A stretch of 64,000 nucleotides of DNA from Thaumasiovibrio sp047250365 (GTDB lineage Bacteria; Pseudomonadota; Gammaproteobacteria; Enterobacterales; Vibrionaceae). Location of the stretch: positions 434,001-498,000 of the forward strand of contig NZ_JBLBVL010000002.1 of assembly GCF_047250365.1 (NCBI RefSeq). The letters are read 5' to 3'. Made by a program: the position numbers and the translations under genes. A model generated the notes under the pieces. That model ran no database searches. It saw only the letters and a list, made by a program, of their open reading frames with translations, and was not told the DNA's origin. Positions 1 through 7,414 of the stretch are shown here, piece by piece. Every line of letters starts with the position of its first letter. The first letter of the stretch is position 1.

Positions 1-69
1 ACTCAGTGCCTTCGCAACAGCGTGCTCTAACTCGGCCTGCTGCGCTGCAACCTGTTGTTTTATGTCCAT
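1..69 (-). CDS. pmbA: PmbA/TldE metalloprotease-related protein, N-terminus only
   Basis: The minus strand opens with ATG at 69 and runs off the left edge, giving 23 codons (MDIKQQVAAQQAELEHAVAK...). This resembles the start of E. coli PmbA (VEAQRKILEEAVSTAL), half of the TldD/TldE protease that processes small peptides such as microcin B17. The divergent neighbour is darP, as in E. coli, which supports the call. Only the N-terminus is present, so no catalytic feature can be checked. Confidence 0.8.
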   Translation of the reverse strand, partial: MDIKQQVAAQQAELEHAVAKALS

Positions 70-194
70 AACGGCTCTTATTTAGTCATAGGAATAGTTA
101 AAGGATACCACTGACAGTCAATATTTTGCCCCCCAATTGGCGAATTAGCTGATAAAATAGCAGCATTAACTGAAAACAGTATCGAGATATCAGT

Positions 195-719
195 ATGAGC
201 CGCAAAAATAAACGTGCCCCGTGGGAAGAGGAAGAAGAGATCATCTGGGTCAGTAAGTCCGAGATGAAACGCGATATGGATGCGTTACAAAAACTAGGTG
301 AAGAGCTGGTTGAACTAAAGCCGCAAGCACTAAATAAAGTACCGCTAGAAGAAGAGCTGCGTGACGCGATCTTAGATGCACAACGTTTCAAAAACGAAGC
401 TCGCCGCCGTCAGTTGCAATACATCGGCAAAATGATGCGTACTATTGATCCTGAGCCTATCCAAGCAGCATTAGATAAAATGCGCAATAAGCACTCTCAG
501 GTAACGGCACAGCTGCATAAGCTGGAAAGCCAACGCGATGCGATTGTAGAACAAGGTGACAGTGCGATTGAAGAAGTGATCACACAATTTCCTGACGCTG
601 ACCGTCAACGCTTACGCCAGTTAGCTCGCCAAGCCAAAAAAGAAAAAGCGGCCAATAAACCGGCTAAAGCCTACCGAGAGATCTACCAATACCTAAAATC
701 TCTCTTACAAGAAGCGTAG
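195..719 (+). CDS. darP: Ribosome biogenesis protein DarP (YjgA, DUF615)
   Basis: A 174-aa soluble, highly charged protein with an acidic start (APWEEEEEIIWVSKSEMKRD) and a long helical body rich in Arg, Lys and Glu, typical of YjgA/DarP, which associates with late 50S ribosomal assembly intermediates. Length matches the family (about 180 aa). It is divergent from pmbA, the conserved enterobacterial and vibrio arrangement, and is followed by its own intrinsic terminator. The ATG at 195 is the only sensible start and directly precedes the conserved N-terminus. Confidence 0.93.
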   Translation: MSRKNKRAPWEEEEEIIWVSKSEMKRDMDALQKLGEELVELKPQALNKVPLEEELRDAILDAQRFKNEARRRQLQYIGKMMRTIDPEPIQAALDKMRNKHSQVTAQLHKLESQRDAIVEQGDSAIEEVITQFPDADRQRLRQLARQAKKEKAANKPAKAYREIYQYLKSLLQEA

Positions 720-727
720 AAGTATCT

Positions 728-755
728 AGCCCTGCAATTATGCGGGGCTTTTTTT
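728..755 (+). terminator. Intrinsic terminator of darP
   Basis: An 8-bp stem (AGCCCTGC with GCGGGGCT, one G-U pair) and a 6-nt loop are followed by seven T residues, 8 bp after the darP stop codon. Confidence 0.85.
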
Positions 756-807
756 GCATTATCGGAAATGCCTATCGCAGTTATCGAAAAGTTTTCCTTT
801 ACTAAAT

Positions 808-826
808 GAGAATGATTATCAATAAT
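808..826 (+). promoter_or_regulatory. Candidate Fur box upstream of the DUF2061 gene
   Basis: GAGAATGATTATCAATAAT matches the 19-bp Fur consensus GATAATGATAATCATTATC at 14 positions by hand alignment. It ends 29 bp before the ATG at 856, so it would overlap the promoter of the membrane protein gene. Iron-responsive repression is inferred from this match only. Confidence 0.6.
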
Positions 827-855
827 GATTGAGTCACCAATGTCGGGGAACAATC

Positions 856-1302
856 ATGAAAAAAACACTGCAATTTGCCGTCCTGCATTTTTTTGCAGCC
901 TTCTCCATCGGCTACTTAATCACTGGCGATATTATTATTGGCAGCCTTATCGCACTGGTAGAACCACTGGTTAACACGGGCGCATTTTCTCTTCATGAAC
1001 ATATCTGGCAAAAAGCCAAACTGGTGCACATCGCCTACCGCCAACCTCATCGTAAAACCACCAGCTTTGCTGTGGTTCATTTTAGTGTTGCATTCGGCGT
1101 AGCTTGGCTTCTGAGTGGTAACTTACTGGTCGGTGGTGTCATCGCCATTATCGAACCCTTGGTGAATACGGTTATATACCACTTTTTTGAACAACGTTGG
1201 CAGCACAACCATCCGATACGTGCCTGCGAACATCATCACCAACTCTGTGATGAGGTGAATGAAGCGGCTCAACCCGCCACCTCTTCACTCTCGATGTCAT
1301 AG
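856..1302 (+). CDS. Tandem DUF2061 membrane protein
   Basis: A 148-aa inner-membrane protein made of two copies of the DUF2061 unit, at about residues 2-52 and 69-120. Each copy has two hydrophobic helices ending in the repeated motif EPLVNT (LIALVEPLVNT and IAIIEPLVNT), and both are followed by an aromatic/His-rich stretch. The His-rich C-terminal tail (HHHQL near residue 128) is cytoplasmic-looking. I chose ATG at 856, preceded by GGGG at 845-848. An in-frame TTG at 829 would add nine residues but lies downstream of a possible Fur box with no clear ribosome-binding site. The function of DUF2061 is unknown; the Fur-like site suggests a role under iron limitation, which is inference. Confidence 0.8.
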   Translation: MKKTLQFAVLHFFAAFSIGYLITGDIIIGSLIALVEPLVNTGAFSLHEHIWQKAKLVHIAYRQPHRKTTSFAVVHFSVAFGVAWLLSGNLLVGGVIAIIEPLVNTVIYHFFEQRWQHNHPIRACEHHHQLCDEVNEAAQPATSSLSMS

Positions 1303-1342
1303 TATACGGTGCTTAAGCGACCTAACGTCCAGATTCTCAGAT

Positions 1343-1368
1343 AAAAAAAGCGGCGCTAATGCGCCGCT
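1343..1368 (-). terminator. Intrinsic terminator of rraB
   Basis: On the minus strand the perfect 8-bp stem AGCGGCGC/GCGCCGCT with a 4-nt loop runs into seven T residues, 27 bp beyond the rraB stop. Confidence 0.85.
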
Positions 1369-1394
1369 CGATATTTATTGGTTGTTAACGCCCA

Positions 1395-1805
1395 TTACTC
1401 TTCGTCATCGGCGTCTTCGTCTTCTTCGCCGTCTTCAAAGTACGTGCCCCAACCGTCATAATCAATCTTATGCTTCATCGCTAGACTGATCAGCTTTTCT
1501 GCTTGCTCGTCAATCAGCTCTGCATCTAATGCTGATTCCATTACCGCATCAAAACAGACCACGGTACCACCACCATCTTCTGGATCGAGTTCTAGCTCTT
1601 CTGCTTCTTGAACCTCGTAGCCCATCTTGAATGCTTCAACGGCTGCTTCTTCTAACTCTTTAAAGCTATCAGCCGAAAAATGGTGCTCAATGGAATACAA
1701 CGCATCTGGATCACTGCCATCTTCTAATAAGGCCTCAATGATCTCACGGGTTTCTTCTTTTTGTTCTTCAATCAACTCGTCGTAAGACAGTTCAGTATCA
1801 GACAT
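1395..1805 (-). CDS. rraB: RNase E activity regulator RraB
   Basis: A 136-aa very acidic protein matching RraB (YjgD): N-terminal SYDELIEEQKEETREIIEALLEDGSDPDALYSIEHHF, then the DGGGTVVCFDA segment and an Asp/Glu-only tail. RraB binds the C-terminal scaffold of RNase E and alters degradosome composition and mRNA decay. It sits divergently beside the arginine/pyrimidine carbamoyltransferase cluster, as yjgD sits beside argI in E. coli. The start at 1805 is the family start. Confidence 0.93.
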   Translation of the reverse strand: MSDTELSYDELIEEQKEETREIIEALLEDGSDPDALYSIEHHFSADSFKELEEAAVEAFKMGYEVQEAEELELDPEDGGGTVVCFDAVMESALDAELIDEQAEKLISLAMKHKIDYDGWGTYFEDGEEDEDADDEE

Positions 1806-2036
1806 GATGACTCCAATCTTCTAGGGAAAAATGACAACAATACTATCGCACATTTTCTCTCATTTAAGGAGGAATTTTCTCGCTGGGACCAACCTAGATT
1901 GTCTAACTTGCAATCAGTCCCAGACTACTTTAAGTTGTTAACAGTTCAATTACATAATAGTGACTATTCGCCAGTCTTGCGTTGCCAACAAACGTAACGA
2001 GGAGCCTTGAATTCATCAAATGGAAAGGAACCCACT

Positions 2037-3257
2037 ATGAGTCAACTGTACGTCGGTTCGGAGATTGGCCAGCTACGGCGCGTCGTTCTCCACCGTCCAG
2101 AAAGAGCCTTGAATTTGCTAACGCCGTCAAACTGTCATGAGCTCTTGTTCGATGACGTGCTCTCGGTTGAGCGCGCGGGCGCAGAACACGACGCCTTTGC
2201 AGACTGCCTGCGTCAGCAAGGGGTTGAAGTATTACTACTGCATACTCTACTTGAAGAGACCCTTGCCATTGACCATGCCAAACAATGGTTACTGAATGCG
2301 CAGATCTCTGATTACCGCCTTGGTATTACTTTTGCGGCTCATGTTCGTCAGTTTCTCAGCGAGCAGCCAAATGATGAATTAGCGTCATTGTTGCTCGGCG
2401 GACTAAATTACGCCGAACTGCCATCACATCCCAACACGATGATGCAAGCGATGCATGCTGGTACTGATTTTGTTCTTGAACCTTTACCCAATCACCTCTT
2501 TACTCGTGATACCTCATGTTGGATCTACCGCGGCGTTTCACTCAATCCAATGGCAAAAGCAGCAAGGCAGCGAGAAACCAATCACTTAAGAGCGATTTAT
2601 CGCTGGCACCCGCTATTTGCTCAACAAAATTACACAGCCTTATACGGCGATGAAGATATTCACTATGACAATGCCACACTAGAAGGGGGCGATGTACTCG
2701 TGCTGGGCAATGGTACGGTGTTGATCGGCATGTCAGAGCGTACCACCCCACAAGGCGTTGAGCACCTCGCGGCCCAGTTATTTAAACACAATATGGCCAA
2801 ACAGGTGTTAGCCCTTGACCTTCCTAAGCATCGCTCGTGTATGCACCTTGATACCGTTATGACTCACCTACGCCATGATATCTTTTCTATCTACCCACAA
2901 GCGATTAGACACGACACCCCTTGCTGGCGCCTAACGCCTGGTAAGCAGCAACCACTGCTCTGCAGTAAAGAGGATCATTTTGTTTCCGCGATTGAGAATG
3001 CCATTGGCCTAGACTACTTAACCCTGATCACCACTGGCGGAGACAGTTATGAAGCCGAACGAGAACAATGGAATGATGCTAACAATGTGCTCACCGTACG
3101 CCCGGGCGTCGTCATTGGTTATGAGCGCAATACCTATACCAACGAAAAATACGATAAGGCGGGCATCGACGTTGTGACCATCCCAGGCAATGAACTCGGC
3201 CGTGGTCGAGGTGGAGCGCGCTGCATGAGCTGCCCAATTGAACGAGACGGGCTATAA
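2037..3257 (+). CDS. arcA: Arginine deiminase
   Basis: A 406-aa guanidino-modifying enzyme that hydrolyses arginine to citrulline and ammonia, the first step of the arginine deiminase pathway. Visible motifs are LEPLPNHLFTRDTSCWI, the catalytic EGGD and HLDTV segments, and the C-terminal active-site Cys at residue 399 within CMSCPIERDG. I chose ATG 2037 because GGAAAGGAA lies just upstream and MSQLYVGSEIGQLRRV is the family start; a TTG at 2007 would add ten unconserved residues. The next gene encodes ornithine carbamoyltransferase, which can convert the citrulline product. No carbamate kinase gene (arcC) or arginine/ornithine antiporter gene is in the window. Confidence 0.94.
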   Translation: MSQLYVGSEIGQLRRVVLHRPERALNLLTPSNCHELLFDDVLSVERAGAEHDAFADCLRQQGVEVLLLHTLLEETLAIDHAKQWLLNAQISDYRLGITFAAHVRQFLSEQPNDELASLLLGGLNYAELPSHPNTMMQAMHAGTDFVLEPLPNHLFTRDTSCWIYRGVSLNPMAKAARQRETNHLRAIYRWHPLFAQQNYTALYGDEDIHYDNATLEGGDVLVLGNGTVLIGMSERTTPQGVEHLAAQLFKHNMAKQVLALDLPKHRSCMHLDTVMTHLRHDIFSIYPQAIRHDTPCWRLTPGKQQPLLCSKEDHFVSAIENAIGLDYLTLITTGGDSYEAEREQWNDANNVLTVRPGVVIGYERNTYTNEKYDKAGIDVVTIPGNELGRGRGGARCMSCPIERDGL

Positions 3258-3323
3258 CGTTAATGCGTTTACAATGAGATAATTCACTCACTACCGCTTG
3301 ATTTCTGCTACCAACCCCTTTAG

Positions 3324-3362
3324 CATGGATAAAAATTCACTTAAGATGTATTTGTATTCACA
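3324..3362 (+). promoter_or_regulatory. Tandem ARG boxes (ArgR operator) of argF
   Basis: Two 18-bp ARG boxes lie in tandem separated by 3 bp, the arrangement bound by the ArgR hexamer. The cores are TGGATAAAAATTCA at 3326-3339 and TGTATTTGTATTCA at 3347-3360, each close to TGAATWWWWATTCA. The operator ends about 18 bp before the argF ATG, so ArgR with arginine should block transcription or initiation there. Confidence 0.85.
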
Positions 3363-3379
3363 AACAAGCAGGTACCGCG

Positions 3380-4384
3380 ATGGCATTTAATCTCAGAAAC
3401 CGCAACTTTCTCAAGCTACTCGACTTTTCACCTCGTGAAATCCAGCACCTGATCGAGATGGCATTAGAACTAAAACAAGCTAAATATAACGGTTATGAGC
3501 AGCCGCGACTGACAGGCAAGAACATCGCTTTAATCTTTGAAAAAAGCAGCACTCGTACGCGTTGTGCGTTTGAAGTGGCCGCCTTTGATCAAGGCGCACG
3601 AATCTCCTACCTTGGTCCGTCGGGATCACAAATCGGCCACAAAGAGTCAATGAAAGACACAGCACGGGTACTTGGCCGCATGTATGACGGTATTCAATAC
3701 CGTGGTTTCGGCCAATCCGTGGTTGAAGAGCTTGGTGCTCACGCAGGCGTACCAGTATGGAATGGCCTTACCGATGAGTATCACCCGACACAAATCCTTG
3801 CCGATTTTATGACCATGCTCGAACACGCCCCCAACAAACAGCTACGTGATATTCGCTTTGCCTACCTTGGCGACGCACGCAACAATATGGGCAACTCCCT
3901 ATTAGTAGGTGCAGCAAAAATGGGCATGGATATCCGTCTTGTCGCTCCTAAAGCATTCTGGCCTGACGAGAAACTGGTCGAAACCTGCCAGGCGATTGCT
4001 GCTGAAACAGGCGCCAAAATAATGCTAACTGAATCAGTGACTGATGGCGTCATAGGCTGTGATTTCATCTATACTGATGTGTGGGTTTCGATGGGTGAGT
4101 CAGCTCAGGCATGGGATGAGCGAGTTAAGCAGCTTCTACCTTACCAAGTAAATATGGCGGTACTGGAAGCGACAGCGAATCCCGATGTGAAATTCATGCA
4201 CTGTCTGCCCGCGTTTCATAACGATGAGACCCAAGTTGGCAAAGAGATTGCACAACAATATGGCCTATCTGGACTAGAAGTGACAGAAGAGGTCTTTGAG
4301 TCAGCACACTCCATCGTCTTTGATGAGGCAGAAAATCGTATGCACACCATCAAAGCCGTTATGGTGGCGACACTGGGTAGTTAA
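3380..4384 (+). CDS. argF: Ornithine carbamoyltransferase
   Basis: A 334-aa enzyme that converts ornithine and carbamoyl phosphate to citrulline, or the reverse when catabolic. The carbamoyl-phosphate loop SSTRTR is at residues 56-61, followed by the DEYHPTQ motif, the DARNNMG segment and the ornithine-binding FMHCLPAFHN. The length is exactly that of E. coli ArgF/ArgI. Tandem ARG boxes upstream argue for the anabolic, arginine-repressed enzyme, while the preceding arcA gene suggests it could also serve citrulline phosphorolysis. Catabolic ArcB enzymes look very similar, so the symbol argF rests mainly on the operator and on the rraB neighbourhood. Confidence 0.92.
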   Translation: MAFNLRNRNFLKLLDFSPREIQHLIEMALELKQAKYNGYEQPRLTGKNIALIFEKSSTRTRCAFEVAAFDQGARISYLGPSGSQIGHKESMKDTARVLGRMYDGIQYRGFGQSVVEELGAHAGVPVWNGLTDEYHPTQILADFMTMLEHAPNKQLRDIRFAYLGDARNNMGNSLLVGAAKMGMDIRLVAPKAFWPDEKLVETCQAIAAETGAKIMLTESVTDGVIGCDFIYTDVWVSMGESAQAWDERVKQLLPYQVNMAVLEATANPDVKFMHCLPAFHNDETQVGKEIAQQYGLSGLEVTEEVFESAHSIVFDEAENRMHTIKAVMVATLGS

Positions 4385-4458
4385 ACAACGCTCAGCAACA
4401 AGCAACAAAATGAACAGTGCTAACACCAATAAAAACAGAAACTAGGCAATGACATTGC

Positions 4459-4486
4459 TTGCGTCAGCAACGAATGCAGGTATAAT
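4459..4486 (+). promoter_or_regulatory. Candidate pyrBI promoter
   Basis: TTGCGT (4459-4464) and a perfect TATAAT (4481-4486) are separated by 16 bp. The downstream GACAATTT resembles the initially transcribed region of the E. coli pyrBI promoter. Transcription would start near 4492 and run through the leader ORF and attenuator. Confidence 0.65.
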
Positions 4487-4518
4487 TTGCGACAATTTAT
4501 TTCAGGTAATGGTTCTAC

Positions 4519-4668
4519 ATGTACTGCTTACAATCGACAGCACAGTTTCACACTGACTGCCTACAGGCAGGGTACCGTATTCATTACTTGGCAATGTATT
4601 TGCCAAAGAAGCCTCCTTTTTCAGGGGGCTTTTTTTTGGCTAATACTCAGGCCTCATCGTCAACATAA
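4519..4668 (+). CDS. pyrL: pyrBI leader peptide (PyrL-like)
   Basis: A 49-codon ORF begins MYCLQSTAQFHTDCLQAGYR and ends 14 bp before pyrB. It reads straight through the attenuator hairpin, so the terminator itself encodes PPFSGGFFLAN, closely recalling the NRGGFFC segment of E. coli PyrL. This is the architecture of UTP-sensitive attenuation: a ribosome kept close to RNA polymerase by UTP-dependent pausing prevents terminator folding. The peptide sequence itself need not be conserved. A shorter ORF from ATG 4509 (15 codons) would stop before the hairpin and fits the mechanism less well. Confidence 0.6.
   Translation: MYCLQSTAQFHTDCLQAGYRIHYLAMYLPKKPPFSGGFFLANTQASSST
4588..4637 (+). terminator. 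pyrBI attenuator: upstream hairpin plus intrinsic terminator
   Basis: First comes a perfect 7-bp hairpin (TTGGCAA/TTGCCAA, 4588-4606), a possible pause structure. It is followed directly by the terminator stem AAGCCTCC/GGGGGCTT (4609-4631) with a 7-nt loop and eight T residues ending at 4637. It lies inside the leader ORF and 46 bp before pyrB, so it should set pyrBI readthrough according to pyrimidine supply. Confidence 0.85.
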
Positions 4669-4682
4669 AGGGAAGCATAGCC

Positions 4683-5612
4683 ATGGCGAACTCGCTATAT
4701 CAAAAGCACATTATCTCTATCCCTGAGCTGACCCGACAAGAGCTAGAGCTTATTGTCGATACAGCCTCACAACTAAAAGCTCATCCGCAGCCCACACTAC
4801 TAAAAGACAAAGTGATTGCGAGTTGCTTTTTTGAAGCATCGACACGTACTCGCCTCTCTTTCGAAACGGCTGTTCAACGCCTTGGAGGGCGTGTTATTGG
4901 GTTTCCTGATGGCGGTAACACCTCTTCGGGCAAAAAGGGCGAGACACTAGCAGACTCTGTTCGCATTATCTCTTCTTATGTCGATGCGTTCTTTATGCGT
5001 CACCCTAAAGAAGGGGCTGCCCGTTTGGCGACAGAATTTTCGAATGGCATTCCTGTTATCAATGGCGGTGATGGGGCCAACCAACATCCAACTCAGACCC
5101 TGCTCGATCTGTACACTATTTCCGAAACACAGGGACGCTTAGATGACCTACACATCGCCATGGTGGGTGACCTAAAATATGGTCGTACTGTTCACTCACT
5201 GACTCAGGCGCTATCAAAGTTCACTAATGTGCGTTTTTACTTCATTGCACCTGATGTGCTATCGATGCCAGATTACATTCTAGAAGAGCTAGATGCGGCA
5301 GGGATTGAGTATAGCCATCACGATAATATTGAAGAAGTGATCCCTCAAATTGATATTCTTTACATGACGCGAGTACAAAAAGAACGCTTTGATGCCTCTG
5401 AATACGCGCACCTGAAATCAGCGTTTATTCTCAATACCAGCACGCTGGCCCATGCGCGCGATAACCTTAAAGTACTGCACCCATTACCGCGGGTCGATGA
5501 GATCAGTGTTGATGTCGATAGCACCCCTTATGCACACTACTTTGAGCAGGCGAAGAATGGCGTATATGCACGCCAAGCCTTATTAGCACTGGTTCTTAAC
5601 GAACAACTGTAA
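4683..5612 (+). CDS. pyrB: Aspartate carbamoyltransferase, catalytic chain
   Basis: A 309-aa enzyme that makes carbamoyl aspartate, the first committed step of pyrimidine synthesis. The carbamoyl-phosphate motif STRTR is at residues 53-57 in FFEASTRTRLSFE, the flexible SSGKKGETLADS loop follows, then NGGDGANQHPTQTLLDLY and the HPLPRVDEI active-site loop near residue 265. The regulatory chain pyrI starts 14 bp downstream, so this is the class B dodecameric enzyme. Expression is expected to follow the upstream attenuator. Confidence 0.97.
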   Translation: MANSLYQKHIISIPELTRQELELIVDTASQLKAHPQPTLLKDKVIASCFFEASTRTRLSFETAVQRLGGRVIGFPDGGNTSSGKKGETLADSVRIISSYVDAFFMRHPKEGAARLATEFSNGIPVINGGDGANQHPTQTLLDLYTISETQGRLDDLHIAMVGDLKYGRTVHSLTQALSKFTNVRFYFIAPDVLSMPDYILEELDAAGIEYSHHDNIEEVIPQIDILYMTRVQKERFDASEYAHLKSAFILNTSTLAHARDNLKVLHPLPRVDEISVDVDSTPYAHYFEQAKNGVYARQALLALVLNEQL

Positions 5613-5626
5613 GCAGGAGAATTATC

Positions 5627-6088
5627 ATGGTAAAAGAGAACCAACTTCAGGTAGAGGCCATCAAAAATGGTACTGTTATTGACCATATCCCTGCCAACGT
5701 CGGCATCAAAGTCTTAAACCTGTTTGATATTACGTGCTCAAGCAAGCGTGTCACCATTGGACTGAACTTGCCCTCTTCTGCACTTGGTCATAAAGACTTG
5801 ATCAAAATTGAAAACGTCTTTGTGTCAGAAGAGCAAGCCAACCAACTGGCGCTATATGCTCCAAGCGCAACCGTCAATCAGATTGAAAACTACGAAGTGG
5901 TTAAGAAGCTGACACTGTCGTTACCTAAACGCATCACTAAAGTTTTTGCTTGTCCTAACAGCAACTGTATTACTCACGGCGAGCCGGTTCAGAGCCATTT
6001 CGCAATCAAACAAAAAGCGCACGAAGTTCAGCTCAAATGCCACTACTGTGAGAAAGTGTTCTCTCGCGAGATTGTGACAGAGAGTTAA
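5627..6088 (+). CDS. pyrI: Aspartate carbamoyltransferase, regulatory chain
   Basis: A 153-aa regulatory subunit that binds CTP, UTP and ATP and transmits allosteric control to PyrB. The N-terminal nucleotide-binding domain includes NGTVIDHIPA and the C-terminal zinc site uses Cys109, Cys114, Cys138 and Cys141 (CPNSNC...CHYC), the full set needed for contact with the catalytic chain. It is co-transcribed with pyrB and preceded by AGGAG. Confidence 0.97.
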   Translation: MVKENQLQVEAIKNGTVIDHIPANVGIKVLNLFDITCSSKRVTIGLNLPSSALGHKDLIKIENVFVSEEQANQLALYAPSATVNQIENYEVVKKLTLSLPKRITKVFACPNSNCITHGEPVQSHFAIKQKAHEVQLKCHYCEKVFSREIVTES

Positions 6089-6103
6089 TAGAGCGCAATA
6101 CAA

Positions 6104-6132
6104 TGAAAGCGCGTTATATTGGCGCGCTTTCA
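6104..6132 (+). terminator. Probable terminator of pyrBI
   Basis: A perfect 10-bp stem TGAAAGCGCG/CGCGCTTTCA with a 9-nt loop lies 15 bp after pyrI. The following GTTATCTTTCT is a weak T-tract, so termination may be partial. Confidence 0.55.
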
Positions 6133-6270
6133 GTTATCTTTCTAGATGTGCATCTGTTCGCTAACAGTTGCAATTTGCGACGAACCTATCACCTCAACCG
6201 CTATAAGGCTTTTCCATAATGATGCGTTAATCGTTTCACGATTAGCATGACACCTGCCACATCAGCATCA

Positions 6271-7161
6271 CTATACAAAATGCTCGCGCGCATAATCACG
6301 GCAACTATCAATAAGGTACTTAATCGGCGAATTTAACTCCGCACCGTAACGATAAAAGAGTGTCGTTCCTGTTGGTGTCACGTTAACGATCGCTTCCACC
6401 TCTAATTTTGCCAATAGCCCTGAGCGTACATAAGGAACTGCATGCTCATCTGGCAGTAATGCCCAACCATGACGCGACACAAGGTGGCATAACACATCCA
6501 AATTACTAACAACACGGGTATTCGCAGACAAGCGCGCATAAGGAGAGCCTGACGCTACACTGTTCTCTGTCACATATTGAGTATGAAACTGTATTTCGCG
6601 TAAATCCATCTCAGGTTGTTTGAGTAACGGCGACTGCGATCCAACATAGACAGACGTCGGTAGGTTACCCAAGGGAATAAAGATTAACTCTTGTTCTGGC
6701 AACACTGAATTTATTGGTGTCAAGAAAGCGATCTGCGCTTCCTGTTTAATCAGAGCAGAAAAGGCCTCCTGTCTGTTGCGGTGCAACCAATGAATATTGA
6801 TCTGCGGAAACTTTTGCCGCATGACCTCATCGAGATAAAGCATCATTTGCAGCGGCATATTAACGTCATGGCAAACAGTAATTGAAATTAACTCACTATC
6901 AAAAAAAGCTTTACTGTATTGTTGTAATGCCTCACTTTGCCTTATTACCAAATTCGCACGATAATAGAGTGCGTCAGCTCGAGGGGTTGGTTTAGCCTGA
7001 CGACCTTCAATATTAAACAGCGAATAACCCAGACTATCCTCATAACTCACGACCTGTTCTCGTACTGTCGCTCTAGATTTTCCTAACCTTTTAGCAGCGG
7101 CGCTGTAAGATCCTGTCTCGTAAACGGCGATATAGCTATTCAGCTGTTCCAATGTATGCAT
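6271..7161 (-). CDS. LysR-family transcriptional regulator
   Basis: A 296-aa protein with an N-terminal winged helix-turn-helix (YIAVYETGSYSAAAKRLGKSRATVREQV, residues about 9-36) and a LysR-type effector domain. I chose ATG 7161 because AAGGAAAG sits just upstream on the minus strand and the HTH then begins at the usual distance; an ORF extension to 7314 adds 51 unlike residues. The HTH carries RATVREQV where most LysR proteins have QPALSRQI, so it is divergent. The gene is inserted between pyrI and ridA, adjacent in E. coli, together with the divergent Dph6-like gene, which it may control. The ligand is unknown. Confidence 0.8.
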   Translation of the reverse strand: MHTLEQLNSYIAVYETGSYSAAAKRLGKSRATVREQVVSYEDSLGYSLFNIEGRQAKPTPRADALYYRANLVIRQSEALQQYSKAFFDSELISITVCHDVNMPLQMMLYLDEVMRQKFPQINIHWLHRNRQEAFSALIKQEAQIAFLTPINSVLPEQELIFIPLGNLPTSVYVGSQSPLLKQPEMDLREIQFHTQYVTENSVASGSPYARLSANTRVVSNLDVLCHLVSRHGWALLPDEHAVPYVRSGLLAKLEVEAIVNVTPTGTTLFYRYGAELNSPIKYLIDSCRDYAREHFV

Positions 7162-7335
7162 CACACTTTCCTTATCATGTTGGATGGGCCAGCCATACAA
7201 AAGTGACTTTATTTTGCAAGGATTATAACCAATACTAGCGCCGTTGTTTATGTCGTATCTAGATTTAATAAGAAGTTCCTGTGCTTTCAGTATTATTAGC
7301 AAGTGGGAACGCACGAAAGTGATTGAATTTCCAAC

Positions 7336-7359
7336 GCGCTGCCAATGCAGCGCTTTTTT
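7336..7359 (+). terminator. Orphan plus-strand intrinsic terminator
   Basis: A 6-bp stem GCGCTG/CAGCGC with loop CCAATG is followed by six T residues. It lies between two divergent genes, so no annotated gene ends here on the plus strand. It could end a small RNA or act as an attenuator in the leader of the downstream Dph6-like gene. Confidence 0.6.
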
Positions 7360-7414
7360 CTTCTCGCCATATTCTCTATTATAGATAACCTAACTCCCCG
7401 ACATGGAAGAAAAA

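Noticed and set aside
4487..4726. 79-aa ORF across the pyrBI leader
   Set aside because: It overlaps the pyrB start in another frame, has no ribosome-binding site, and begins at the -10 box; the 4519 frame fits a PyrL leader.
7162..7314. 51-residue N-terminal extension of the LysR gene
   Set aside because: The ATG at 7161 has a good ribosome-binding site and puts the HTH at the family position; the extension has no similarity.
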